64,000 nt of DNA from positions 558,001-622,000 of the forward strand of contig NZ_CP022282.1 of the NCBI RefSeq assembly GCF_002216065.1, written 5' to 3'. A program made the translations under genes and the position numbers. The notes beneath the pieces are model-generated. The model was given only the letters and a program-made list of their open reading frames with translations. It was not told the origin of the DNA and ran no database searches. The DNA is from Chryseobacterium sp. T16E-39 (GTDB lineage: Bacteria; Bacteroidota; Bacteroidia; Flavobacteriales; Weeksellaceae). This document shows, in pieces, positions 44,558 through 52,792 of this stretch (positions are counted from its first letter, which is position 1; each line of letters opens with the position of its first letter).

Positions 44558-46297
44558 ATGGAATCAACATTTAATGCATTAGAAACAGAAAGGTCTTCTC
44601 GGACCGCAAAGAAATTGAAAGGGGCAGAAGTTATTTTGGAAATCCTAAAAGCAGAAAACGTCAATACGGTCTTCGGATATCCTGGTGGAGCTGTCATTCC
44701 AATTTATGACGCATTATATGATTACAAAGACGATTTAAAGCATATTCTCGTAAGACATGAACAGGGAGCTATTCATGCAGCACAGGGGTTTTCAAGATCT
44801 TCAGATAGTATCGGGGTTGCCATTGCAACCAGCGGTCCCGGAGCAACGAATCTCGTAACCGGTCTTGCAGATGCGATGATCGATAGCACTCCGGTTGTAT
44901 GTATTACAGGACAGGTATTTGCTTCCCTTTTAGGGTCTGATGCCTTTCAGGAAGTAGATGTAATTAATGTTACTGCTCCTGTTACCAAATGGAACTGTCA
45001 GGTAACCAATGCTGAAGATATACCAACAGCGCTCGCGAAAGCATTTTATATTGCCAGATCAGGCCGTCCAGGCCCAGTATTGGTGGATATTACTAAAAAT
45101 GCCCAGCTTCAGGAAATTGATTTTAAAGGATATGAAATCTGTAATTCTATCCGGTCTTATCATCCTAAACCAAGAGTTAGAAGTGAATATATAGAGCAGG
45201 CTGCTTTATTAATTAATTCGGCCAAAAGACCGTTTTTATTATTTGGACAAGGGGTTATTATCGGACAGGCAGAAGAAGAGCTTAAGGCATTGGTTGAGAA
45301 AACAGGTATTCCGGCGGCATCTACAGCCTTAGGGCTGGGAGCCCTTTCTACAGAACATCCTTTCTATGTAGGGATGTTGGGAATGCATGGCCACTATGCC
45401 CCTAATAAACTAACCAATGATTGTGATGTGTTGATTGCGGTAGGAATGCGTTTTGATGACCGTGTGACTGGGAAATTAGATCAGTATGCCAAACAGGCTA
45501 AAGTCGTTCATCTTGATATTGATCTTGCTGAAATTGATAAAAATGTAAAAGCTGATGTTCCTGTTTTAGGAAACTGTAAAGAGACACTTCCTTTGTTAAC
45601 CCAGGCATTGAATGAAAATTCACATGAAGAATGGCTTAATCAGTTCAAAGAGCTTCATCATAAAGAGCATCATGAAGTAGTACAAAAAGAGCTGAATCCA
45701 ACAACTGAAGAACTCACAATGGGTGAAGTTTTGAAATATCTGAATCAATTAACCCAGGGTGAATACATCATTTGTACGGATGTAGGACAACACCAGATGA
45801 TCTCCTGCAGATATGCAGAGTTCAAAAAATCAAAAAGGAATGTTACTTCAGGTGGACTGGGAACGATGGGATTTGGCCTGCCCGCAGCAATAGGTGCAAA
45901 AATGGCAAATCCTCATCAGCATGTGATCTGTATCGCCGGAGATGGTGGTTTTCAGATGAACATTCAGGAGCTTGGAACGATTTCACAATTTGGAATCGGA
46001 GTGAAGATGATTATCCTTAATAACTCTTTTCTGGGCATGGTTCGTCAATGGCAGGAACTTTTCCATGATAAGCGGTATTCTTTTGTAGACATTACCAGTC
46101 CTGACTTTTCTGCGGTTGCAGAGGCTTACGGGATAAAAGGAAAACATGTAAAGGAAAGAGCATCATTAGAATCTTCATTAAAGGAAATGCTTGACACAGA
46201 GGGAGCCTATCTGTTAGAAATAAAAGTTGGAAAAGAAAACAATGTTTTCCCTATGGTTCCACAAGGATGTAGTGTAAGTGAAATCCGTTTAAAATAA
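44558..46297 (+). CDS. ilvB: Acetolactate synthase large subunit
   Basis: I use the ATG at 44558 (MESTFNALETERSS); a TTG nine bases upstream is also in frame but unlikely. The 579-residue ThDP enzyme condenses pyruvate with pyruvate or 2-oxobutyrate. The activating Glu is in VRHEQGAIHAAQGFSR. The ThDP/Mg motif is GDGGFQMNIQEL ... NNSFLGMVRQWQ. The FAD-binding region includes ALGLGALSTEHPFYVGMLGMHG. It is 10 bases behind ilvD and followed by the regulatory subunit. Confidence 0.96.
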   Translation: MESTFNALETERSSRTAKKLKGAEVILEILKAENVNTVFGYPGGAVIPIYDALYDYKDDLKHILVRHEQGAIHAAQGFSRSSDSIGVAIATSGPGATNLVTGLADAMIDSTPVVCITGQVFASLLGSDAFQEVDVINVTAPVTKWNCQVTNAEDIPTALAKAFYIARSGRPGPVLVDITKNAQLQEIDFKGYEICNSIRSYHPKPRVRSEYIEQAALLINSAKRPFLLFGQGVIIGQAEEELKALVEKTGIPAASTALGLGALSTEHPFYVGMLGMHGHYAPNKLTNDCDVLIAVGMRFDDRVTGKLDQYAKQAKVVHLDIDLAEIDKNVKADVPVLGNCKETLPLLTQALNENSHEEWLNQFKELHHKEHHEVVQKELNPTTEELTMGEVLKYLNQLTQGEYIICTDVGQHQMISCRYAEFKKSKRNVTSGGLGTMGFGLPAAIGAKMANPHQHVICIAGDGGFQMNIQELGTISQFGIGVKMIILNNSFLGMVRQWQELFHDKRYSFVDITSPDFSAVAEAYGIKGKHVKERASLESSLKEMLDTEGAYLLEIKVGKENNVFPMVPQGCSVSEIRLK

Positions 46298-46306
46298 AAA
46301 ACAAAT

Positions 46307-46846
46307 ATGATGAATAAACAGGAATATACCCTAAGTGTTTTCACAGAAAACCAGGTAGGGCTGCTTGCGAGAATAGCAATGGTTTTTTCAAGAAGGGGAA
46401 TCAATATAGAAAGTCTGAATGTTTCTCCAACAGAGATTGAGGGCATTTCGAGGTTTACCATTGTGGTACAGGCTCCACAGGAAACGGTAAGAAAAGTATC
46501 AAGACAGATTCAAAAGCTGGTTGAGGTCATTAAAGTCTATTATAATACCAATGAGGAGATCGTTTGGCAGGAACTGGCTCTTTTTAAAATAGAGACCAAT
46601 ATTGTTTCTGAGAAGTTTTATGTTGAAAGGATTTTAAGACAATATGGAGCTACCATTGTAAGCGTAAGAAATGATTATACGGTTTTTACTATTGTAGGAC
46701 ATCATGAAGAAATCGATCGTTTTCTTGAACTTCTGGAACCTCATGGTTTGATAGAATTTATAAGAAGCGGAAGAGTAGCGGTCATTAAATCCAATGAAGC
46801 CTTTCATAAAAAACTCACAGCCCTTGAAAAAATGGCTTATCAATAA
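46307..46846 (+). CDS. ilvN: Acetolactate synthase small (regulatory) subunit
   Basis: The 179-residue protein has an N-terminal ACT domain (EYTLSVFTENQVGLLARIAMVFSRRGINIESLNVSPTEIEGISRFTIVV) that binds valine for feedback inhibition, and a second ACT-like domain from about 85 (ELALFKIETN ... YGATIVSVRNDYTVFTIVGHHEEIDRFLELLEPHGLIEFIRSGRVAVI). Two adjacent ATGs are available at the start (46307 and 46310). Confidence 0.95.
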   Translation: MMNKQEYTLSVFTENQVGLLARIAMVFSRRGINIESLNVSPTEIEGISRFTIVVQAPQETVRKVSRQIQKLVEVIKVYYNTNEEIVWQELALFKIETNIVSEKFYVERILRQYGATIVSVRNDYTVFTIVGHHEEIDRFLELLEPHGLIEFIRSGRVAVIKSNEAFHKKLTALEKMAYQ

Positions 46847-46916
46847 AAAATAACACAAATTCAATATATAGACGATCTAAAGAAGATCAGAAAAAATAAC
46901 ATTTAAAAACAAAATT

Positions 46917-47978
46917 ATGGCATTAATTAAATTTGCAGGTGTAGAAGAAAGCGTAATAACAAGAGAAGAATTTCCTGTAGAAAAAGCTCAGGAAGTTTTA
47001 AAAGATGAAACTGTAGCGGTTTTAGGATATGGAATTCAGGGGCCTGGTCAGGCGCTTAATCTTAAAGATAATGGCATCAATGTAATTGTAGGGCAGCGAA
47101 AAAATTCTAAAAGCTGGGACAAAGCAATACAGGATGGATTCGTTCCAGGAGAAACATTATTCGAACTGGAAGAAGCTGCAGACAGAGGAACAATCATTTG
47201 TTATTTGTTGAGTGATGCTGCACAGATCGAATTTTGGCCAACTCTTGAAAAATATCTTACCCCTGGAAAAACATTATATTTCTCTCATGGTTTCGGAATT
47301 ACCTATAATCATCAGACCAACATTGTTCCTTCCAAAGAAGTGGATGTTGTTCTTGTAGCTCCTAAAGGTTCAGGTACATCGTTGAGACGACTTTTTGTTG
47401 AAGGCAAAGGACTGAACAGCAGTTTTGCGATCCATCAGGATGCGACAGGAAATGCAAAAGATAAAGTGGCAGCATTGGGAATTGCGGTAGGTAGCGGGTA
47501 CCTGTTTGAGACCAATTTTAAAAAAGAAGTATACAGTGACTTAGTAGGAGAGAGAGGTTCTTTGATGGGGGCTATTCAAGGGCTTTTTGCGGCTCAGTTT
47601 GAAGTATTGAGGGCTCAGGGACATTCCCCGTCAGAAGCATTTAATGAGACAGTGGAGGAACTAACCCAATCGTTAATGCCTTTGGTTGCAGAAAATGGAA
47701 TGGACTGGATGTATGCCAATTGCTCTACTACTGCTCAAAGAGGAGCATTAGACTGGTGGAAGAAGTTTTATGATGCTACTAAGCCTGTGTTTGAAGAATT
47801 GTATCAGAGTGTGAAAGAAGGAAATGAATCACAGAAATCAATCTCCAGCAACAGCAAAGAAAACTACAGAGAAGGTCTTAATAAAGAGCTTGAAGAATTA
47901 AGAAACAGTGAATTGTGGCAGGCTGGTAAAGTCGTAAGATCGCTTCGCCCAGACAGACAATATGAATATGAAAAATAG
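46917..47978 (+). CDS. ilvC: Ketol-acid reductoisomerase
   Basis: The 353-residue enzyme isomerises and reduces acetolactate or acetohydroxybutyrate with NADPH. The Rossmann glycine motif is GYGIQGPGQALNLKDNG, followed by GQRKNSKSW, which carries the Arg/Ser residues that favour NADPH. The metal/substrate site has APKGSGTSLRRLF, with DLVGERGSLMGAIQGLFAAQFEVL and the C-terminal knotted-domain segment GMDWMYANCSTTAQRGALDWW. Its end overlaps the start of ilvA. Confidence 0.94.
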   Translation: MALIKFAGVEESVITREEFPVEKAQEVLKDETVAVLGYGIQGPGQALNLKDNGINVIVGQRKNSKSWDKAIQDGFVPGETLFELEEAADRGTIICYLLSDAAQIEFWPTLEKYLTPGKTLYFSHGFGITYNHQTNIVPSKEVDVVLVAPKGSGTSLRRLFVEGKGLNSSFAIHQDATGNAKDKVAALGIAVGSGYLFETNFKKEVYSDLVGERGSLMGAIQGLFAAQFEVLRAQGHSPSEAFNETVEELTQSLMPLVAENGMDWMYANCSTTAQRGALDWWKKFYDATKPVFEELYQSVKEGNESQKSISSNSKENYREGLNKELEELRNSELWQAGKVVRSLRPDRQYEYEK

Positions 47979-49233
47979 AACGGTTGATTTTCCTTCATTA
48001 TATGGTGTAGAAGAGGCGAGAAAGACATTGGAAAATGTTATTCATACCACTCCTTTGCAGAAGAGCTTTAGACTTTCTAAACAGTCCGGAGCGGATATTT
48101 TTCTTAAAAGGGAAGATATGCAACCTGTGCGTTCTTATAAAATAAGGGGAGCTTACAATAAGATATATAACCTATATAAGGAGGATAAAACTGGGAATGG
48201 TATTGTTTGTGCCAGTGCTGGCAATCATGCGCAGGGAGTTGCCTTTGCATGCAGGAAGCTAAAGATCAACGGGACGATCTTTATGCCTGTAACCACTCCT
48301 AAACAAAAGCTGGAGCAGGTTGCCATGTTTGGTGAAAAGTATGTAGAGATCAAGTTGATCGGTGATACTTTTGATGATTCAAAAAATGCGGCGATACAGT
48401 ATAGCAAAAGTTACGGAGCTGAATTTATTCATCCTTTTGATGATGTAGAAATTATTGAAGGACAGGCCACCTTAGCCATGGAAATCCTGGAGCAGACAGA
48501 AGATCCCATAGATTTTGTATTCGTACCCCTTGGCGGTGGAGGATTAGCAGCAGGTATCATTACTGTATTTTCGGTTTTATCCCCAAAGACGAAGATTATT
48601 GTCGTAGAACCTAAAGGTGCGGCTTCAATGAAAGCTTCGCTGGAGGCAGGGGTCAACACTGAACTTTTGCATATTGATAAATTTGTGGATGGAGCTGCCG
48701 TTCAAAAGGTAGGTGATCTTACTTTTGAGATCTGTAAAGATCATATCCATGAATGCCTGGCCGTTGATGAAGGAAAAGTTTGTGAAACTTTATTAGAGGT
48801 ATACAATAAAGATGCAATGGTTCTGGAACCGGCGGGTGCCCTGACAATAGCAGCTTTGGATCTGTATAAGCAACAGATTGCAGGCAAAAATATTGTCTGT
48901 ATTGTAAGTGGTAGTAATAATGATATTACCAGAACAGAAGAGATCAAAGAACGAGCAATGCTTTATAAAGGACTGAAACATTACTTTATTGTTAAGTTTC
49001 CACAACGTCCCGGTGCTTTGAAAGAGTTTGTTCTGCATGTTTTGGGTACATCTGATGATATTACATTCTTTGAATACACCAAGAGAAATTCCAGGGAAAC
49101 CGCTTCTGCTATCGTTGGCATTGAGGTGCCGTCATTTTCTGATTTTGAAGGATTACTTCGGAGAATGAAAGAGGCAGGGTATTACGAATCCTATCTCAAT
49201 GATTCACCCAATATGATGAACATTTTAATCTAA
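47962..49233 (+). CDS. ilvA: Threonine dehydratase (threonine ammonia-lyase)
   Basis: The 423-residue PLP enzyme makes 2-oxobutyrate, the first committed step to isoleucine. The PLP lysine is in KREDMQPVRSYKIRGAYNK, the phosphate-binding glycine loop is VPLGGGGLAAG and the pyridine-contact serine is in SGSNNDITR. A single C-terminal ACT-like domain (HYFIVKFPQRPGALKEFVLHVLGTSDDITFFEYTKR) is shorter than the two in E. coli IlvA. The start at 47962 overlaps ilvC by 17 bases; an alternative ATG is at 47968. It ends the operon at a terminator. Confidence 0.94.
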   Translation: MNMKNRTVDFPSLYGVEEARKTLENVIHTTPLQKSFRLSKQSGADIFLKREDMQPVRSYKIRGAYNKIYNLYKEDKTGNGIVCASAGNHAQGVAFACRKLKINGTIFMPVTTPKQKLEQVAMFGEKYVEIKLIGDTFDDSKNAAIQYSKSYGAEFIHPFDDVEIIEGQATLAMEILEQTEDPIDFVFVPLGGGGLAAGIITVFSVLSPKTKIIVVEPKGAASMKASLEAGVNTELLHIDKFVDGAAVQKVGDLTFEICKDHIHECLAVDEGKVCETLLEVYNKDAMVLEPAGALTIAALDLYKQQIAGKNIVCIVSGSNNDITRTEEIKERAMLYKGLKHYFIVKFPQRPGALKEFVLHVLGTSDDITFFEYTKRNSRETASAIVGIEVPSFSDFEGLLRRMKEAGYYESYLNDSPNMMNILI

Positions 49234-49240
49234 ATAATCA

Positions 49241-49277
49241 ATTAAGCCATTTATTTATAAGTGGCTTAATTATTTTT
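49241..49277 (+). terminator. Intrinsic terminator of the ilv operon
   Basis: The stem ATTAAGCCA / TGGCTTAAT has a 12-base centre that can extend the pairing. A T-rich tail follows. Confidence 0.8.
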
Positions 49278-49396
49278 AATATTTTATCGTGTTGATTTAT
49301 AGATAAATATGGTATTTTAATTGATCGCAGATCATAAAATAGTGATAAACTGATAAATGTCATTGCTTTGTTATTTTTATTAAGTCTAAATAAATA

Positions 49397-49404
49397 TAAA
49401 TTTG
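49397..49404 (+). promoter_or_regulatory. Promoter -7 box of the GEVED/T9SS gene
   Basis: TAAATTTG matches TAnnTTTG, 22 bases before the start codon. Confidence 0.55.
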
Positions 49405-49426
49405 TCTCAATAAAATTAACAAATAA

Positions 49427-50236
49427 ATGAAGAAGATATCTATCCTTTTAAGTATTTCAGTTTGTTCTTTAATGAGCGCACAGTACTGCTTACCTACATT
49501 TGAATACAGTGGTAATTTGGCCATAGGTGAGGCAATTATGAATGTCACATTTGGAAATATCAATAATACTTCGCCTTCTGTTACAAATGGAACTGCTCCT
49601 CCTAACTACGAAGATTTTACATCAATATCTACAGATATTCAGGTCGGAAATGCATATCCGATTTCTGTAAAAGGTCCTTCAGGGACATTTCCTAGCGATG
49701 TTGTTGTATTTATTGATTTTAATAAAAATGGAAACTTTGATGATGCCGGAGAACGTTTTTTTATTGGACGTTTAGAATCAGCCAATCCATTCAATGCAAA
49801 GACGGTTACGGGCAGTATCAGTATTCCAGGAACTGCTTTAATAGGAGCAACCAAAATGAGGGTTTTAAAAAATACCAATATAGCGGCCTATTCCGATCCG
49901 AATGCATCTACTTCAATTAATTCGGCTTGCGCCAGCTTAAGATCAGGACAGGCGGAGGATTATTCTGTAAATATAGTAGCAGCAAACCTTTCAACCAAGG
50001 ATCAGGATATTCATAAGGAAGCCCTTGCATTATATCCTAATCCAAGTACCGGAATGGTACATATAAAGGCAACCGAGCCCATTGAAAAATACGAGATGTT
50101 CAGTAGTACCGGTCAGAAAGTAATGGAAGGGAAATCTGCTTCATTGAATATGGGTCCACTGGTTCCCGGAACTTATTTAATTAAAATTCAATTAAAGAAT
50201 AATAAAGTGATTACCGAAAAGATCATTAAGAAATAA
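49427..50236 (+). CDS. Secreted GEVED-domain protein with T9SS type A sorting domain
   Basis: The 269-residue protein has an N-terminal signal peptide (MKKISILLSISVCSLMSAQ). It then has a GEVED-type beta domain (YCLPTFEYSGN; calcium-binding-like DFNKNGNFDD at 97-106; GQAEDYSV at 174-181), and a C-terminal sorting domain from about 198 (ALYPNPSTG, GPLVPGTYLIKI, KIIKK at the end). The tail directs passage through the type IX secretion system and release or anchoring at the cell surface. It is a small member, without a catalytic domain. Function is probably adhesion or matrix binding. Confidence 0.9.
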   Translation: MKKISILLSISVCSLMSAQYCLPTFEYSGNLAIGEAIMNVTFGNINNTSPSVTNGTAPPNYEDFTSISTDIQVGNAYPISVKGPSGTFPSDVVVFIDFNKNGNFDDAGERFFIGRLESANPFNAKTVTGSISIPGTALIGATKMRVLKNTNIAAYSDPNASTSINSACASLRSGQAEDYSVNIVAANLSTKDQDIHKEALALYPNPSTGMVHIKATEPIEKYEMFSSTGQKVMEGKSASLNMGPLVPGTYLIKIQLKNNKVITEKIIKK

Positions 50237-50273
50237 ACACAACTAATCATATCCATATCAATTTTTGTTTTTT

Positions 50274-50305
50274 AACCGGTGAGGCCATATCTCACCGGTT
50301 TTCTT
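50274..50305 (+). terminator. Intrinsic terminator of the GEVED gene
   Basis: The perfect 10-bp stem AACCGGTGAG / CTCACCGGTT is followed by Ts. Confidence 0.85.
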
Positions 50306-50576
50306 TTTGATAAGTGTTCATGTCCAGCAGTTAAAAGCAAAGTTCTCACAAGGAGAACTCTGCGGTGTTAAATAAAAAGTAAATAACCTTTATCAGGCTA
50401 TCTGATGAGTGTACAAAAATACCGGAAGGTGAGTGCCATTTAATGCCCCAGGTACAATAAATGATGTAGTCCAGATCAATATTTTTATTGCTCGAATCTT
50501 GGGCTATACTGAATTTTAAAAGTGGAATAGAATGTTCTCGATGGTCCTTTTTAATTTTGTATCAAATAAATAGAAT
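50306..50576. other. Intergenic region with a start-less minus-strand open stretch
   Basis: No complete gene is seen. On the minus strand, 50346-50561 is open for 71 codons with no ATG, bounded by stop codons, and reads like protein in places (REHSIPLLKFSIAQDSS, YIIYCTWGIKWHSPSGIFVHSS). It may be a scrap of a lost gene or chance. The hairpin GTTCTC / GAGAAC lies at about 50342-50357. Confidence 0.3.
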
Positions 50577-51014
50577 ATGAAGATTGAATATACGATTTCA
50601 AATATAACAACAGATTCAGAGATTCAGCAATGCTGGGAAGTGATTTCCCTGCTTCGACCTCATCTCAACAAAAACAATTGGAAAGATATCATTGGTGAAA
50701 TGATGGCAAATGAAAAATATTATATTGCCGGAATTATTGAGAATACCCAGTGTGTTGCATTTGCGGGATACCGTATTATGAATTCTTTACACAGTGGGCA
50801 TATTATTTACATCGATGATCTTTGTACATTGGAATCTCACAGAGGAAAAGGTTTGGGCTCCCAATTACTGAAATATGTAGAACGTATAGCCAGATCCGGT
50901 GACATGGATGCCGTAATTCTCGACACTGATTTTACAAATAATACCGCACAGAAGGTATATTTAAAATCGGGTTTTCAGCTTGCTGCACTTCATCTTGCTC
51001 ATATTTTGAAATAA
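50577..51014 (+). CDS. GNAT family N-acetyltransferase
   Basis: The 145-residue protein has the GNAT core: YYIAGIIENTQCVAFAGYRI, then IYIDDLCTLESHRGKGLGSQLLKYVERIARSGD with the acetyl-CoA phosphate loop HRGKGLGS, and the C-terminal VILDTDFTNNTAQKVYLKSGFQ. The acceptor is unknown. It is monocistronic and ends in a strong terminator. Confidence 0.9.
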   Translation: MKIEYTISNITTDSEIQQCWEVISLLRPHLNKNNWKDIIGEMMANEKYYIAGIIENTQCVAFAGYRIMNSLHSGHIIYIDDLCTLESHRGKGLGSQLLKYVERIARSGDMDAVILDTDFTNNTAQKVYLKSGFQLAALHLAHILK

Positions 51015-51034
51015 CAAGATGTTTTTTTCAAATA

Positions 51035-51066
51035 AAAAAGGTAACCGAGATGTAGGTTACCTTTTT
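51035..51066. terminator. Bidirectional intrinsic terminator
   Basis: The stem AAAAAGGTAACC / GGTTACCTTTTT lies between the convergent GNAT and nucleotidase genes. Confidence 0.85.
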
Positions 51067-51070
51067 TGTA

Positions 51071-51643
51071 TTAATTGGATTCGGTGATTAGAGTTTCTTT
51101 TGCTGTTTTAATATCGGCAAATAAAACTTTGACCTCGTCCCAGCTGTGTACCCTCTGATGATGGTCTATCTTCGAATTGTGCCCGGCATTAAACATGATG
51201 GGTCTTCCCTTACAAAAATCAAGGTTTTTGATGTGGTCATCAATAAGATAATCGGTATCTATGATACTTTTATCACCACACATGATGATATTTTTCCAGG
51301 AAATAAAAGGGAAATGTTCCTGAAGCCATTCATATTTTTCATACAATGAAAGTGGGAATTCCATAGCGGCTGTCACTATATAGATATCATAATCATTCAT
51401 TAATTCTTTTACGACTTCTATTGCGTTGGGCATGACAGGCAGGGTACGGAAAAATCCGGGAGTCTGTAAAAATTCCAATACAGCCTCTCTATTTGGGAAA
51501 GCTTCCGGTTCCGGTTTACCAAGCATATCCTCTCGGGTAATCAAAACACCATAATCCCTGTGGTACCAATCGATCAGTTGTGCCTCTACATCAGCTATTA
51601 CACCATCCATATCTATCGCAATCGTTTCTCTTTTATTTCTCAT
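51071..51643 (-). CDS. 5'(3')-deoxyribonucleotidase-like HAD phosphatase
   Basis: With the ATG at 51641-51643 the protein has 190 residues and begins MRNKRETIAIDMDGVIADVEAQL. An upstream in-frame ATG at 51691 would extend translation through the TTGCA operator and promoter, so I reject it. Motif I DMDGV has both catalytic aspartates; VTAAMEF provides motif II and LIDDHIKN motif IV. The family (NT5C) dephosphorylates deoxyribonucleoside monophosphates. It is divergent from a DeoR-type regulator, which probably controls it. Confidence 0.85.
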   Translation of the reverse strand: MRNKRETIAIDMDGVIADVEAQLIDWYHRDYGVLITREDMLGKPEPEAFPNREAVLEFLQTPGFFRTLPVMPNAIEVVKELMNDYDIYIVTAAMEFPLSLYEKYEWLQEHFPFISWKNIIMCGDKSIIDTDYLIDDHIKNLDFCKGRPIMFNAGHNSKIDHHQRVHSWDEVKVLFADIKTAKETLITESN

Positions 51644-51644
51644 T

Positions 51645-51702
51645 TTGCAATTATTTGCAACAAAGATATATAATATTGCATAAAGTTGCATATTTTTTGC
51701 AA
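51645..51702. promoter_or_regulatory. Five helically phased TTGCA boxes between divergent genes
   Basis: TTGCA occurs at 51645, 51655, 51676, 51686 and 51697 (three extend to the self-complementary TTGCAA). The start-to-start distances of 10, 21, 10 and 11 bases place all five on one face of the helix. They span the minus-strand -7 box TATCTTTG (complement of 51661-51668) and lie next to the plus-strand -7 box at 51714-51721. This is a plausible oligomeric operator for the adjacent DeoR-type repressor. Confidence 0.7.
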
Positions 51703-51713
51703 TAAATATTTTC

Positions 51714-51721
51714 TATATTTG
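51714..51721 (+). promoter_or_regulatory. Promoter -7 box of the DeoR-type gene
   Basis: TATATTTG matches TAnnTTTG and ends four bases before the ATG at 51726; the mRNA would be leaderless or nearly so. Confidence 0.55.
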
Positions 51722-51725
51722 TTTT

Positions 51726-52475
51726 ATGATTAAAGCCGAAAGACAGAATCTCATATTGGAATACCTTGCCAAGGATAAGAAAGTACTGCTGGACCAGTTA
51801 AGTAAGATCCTTAAAGTATCGGAAGATACTGTACGCAGAGATATTAAGGAATTATCAGATAAAGGATTGCTTAAAGCAGTTCGTGGCGGTGCACTTCAGC
51901 GGTCCTCGATGCCTTTACACTTTAAAGACCGGCAGAATATTGATGTTCCCTATAAAAAAATCATTGCTGAAAAAGTATTGGAATATATCAAACCGGGAAT
52001 GGTATTGCTGGTAGATTCGGGAACCTCAGCATTGGCTGTAGTAGCCAATTTACCGAAGGATATCGCTTTAACAGTAGTCACAAACAGTTTTCCGGTAGCT
52101 TCCCTTTTAGAGGATCATACTGAAATTGAAGTTTTATTTATGGGCGGGATGCTTAACAAAATTTCTTTTTCAACCACTGGCTATGAGACGATTCAGAGCA
52201 TAAGAAACATCAGGGCAGATATCTGTTTACTGGGTGTTTGTAGTATTGATCTGGAAGTAGGAGTCACAGGGGATGATTATGAAGACAGCCTTGTCAAAAG
52301 AGTGATGATAGAAACTTCAAAAAGCACGATTGCATTGTCTACTACTGATAAACTGGGGACATCTGAATCTTTTTATATCTGTGCAGCAAATTCACTTACT
52401 ACAATTATCACAGAGGCTGATCCTACCTCTGATTATTTAAAACCCTATATCGATGCAGGGATCGAAATCAGATAA
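51726..52475 (+). CDS. DeoR/GlpR family transcriptional regulator
   Basis: The 249-residue protein has the DeoR helix-turn-helix at residues 1-56 (MIKAERQNLILEYLAKDKKVLLDQLSKILKVSEDTVRRDIKELSDKGLLKAVRGGAL) and a sugar-phosphate-isomerase-like sensor (MVLLVDSGTSALAVVANLP; VTNSFPVASLLE; FMGGMLNK). DeoR proteins usually bind sugar phosphates. Divergence from a deoxyribonucleotidase suggests a nucleotide or deoxyribose-phosphate effector; this is inference. Confidence 0.9.
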   Translation: MIKAERQNLILEYLAKDKKVLLDQLSKILKVSEDTVRRDIKELSDKGLLKAVRGGALQRSSMPLHFKDRQNIDVPYKKIIAEKVLEYIKPGMVLLVDSGTSALAVVANLPKDIALTVVTNSFPVASLLEDHTEIEVLFMGGMLNKISFSTTGYETIQSIRNIRADICLLGVCSIDLEVGVTGDDYEDSLVKRVMIETSKSTIALSTTDKLGTSESFYICAANSLTTIITEADPTSDYLKPYIDAGIEIR

Positions 52476-52488
52476 TTGGAGATATAAA

Positions 52489-52524
52489 AAATCAGGCAAA
52501 GAGTTTATGATCTTTGCCTGATTT
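52489..52524. terminator. Bidirectional intrinsic terminator
   Basis: The perfect 13-bp stem AAATCAGGCAAAG / CTTTGCCTGATTT lies between the convergent DeoR-type gene and the peptide gene. Confidence 0.8.
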
Positions 52525-52530
52525 GAAATT

Positions 52531-52707
52531 TTACTCGATAGGTGGTGCCATACATAATCCATTTGGACCTGCCTGAGATCTTGGACGGCAAGCTCCATTG
52601 ATGCAGCACCAGTCGTTACCACATTCCAGATTTTCAGGACATGCAGGATATCCGCCATTAATTACTTTTAACTGATTTCTTTCTAATGATTTCAAATTGT
52701 TTTTCAT
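52531..52707 (-). CDS. GG-leader Cys-rich bacteriocin-like peptide, copy C
   Basis: A 58-residue precursor runs from ATG 52705-52707 to TAA 52531-52533. The leader MKNNLKSLERNQLKVINGG ends in Gly-Gly at 18-19. The core has six cysteines (23, 29, 34, 35, 40, 52), including CxNDWCC and CINGACRP stretches, so it has a different disulfide plan from copies A and B. The leader (MKN-L-K...L-K-I-GG) is clearly shared. A promoter TACATTTG lies just upstream. No exporter or modification gene is adjacent. The function is unknown. Confidence 0.8.
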   Translation of the reverse strand: MKNNLKSLERNQLKVINGGYPACPENLECGNDWCCINGACRPRSQAGPNGLCMAPPIE

Positions 52708-52729
52708 AGTACATTATTTAGTTGTAAAA

Positions 52730-52737
52730 CAAATGTA
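52730..52737 (-). promoter_or_regulatory. Promoter -7 box of peptide gene C
   Basis: On the minus strand TACATTTG (complement of 52730-52737) matches TAnnTTTG, 22 bases before the start codon. Confidence 0.55.
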
Positions 52738-52792
52738 ATGAATTAACTTTATAGGAAATTAAGTGTTATTTTAAATTGATCATTTTATGTCC

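Noticed and set aside
50346..50561. Minus-strand 71-codon open stretch as a gene
   Set aside because: It has no start codon and no recognisable family; kept only as a possible remnant.
51071..51691. Longer start of the nucleotidase at 51691
   Set aside because: It would translate through the TTGCA boxes and the promoter; the HAD motif follows directly from the ATG at 51643.
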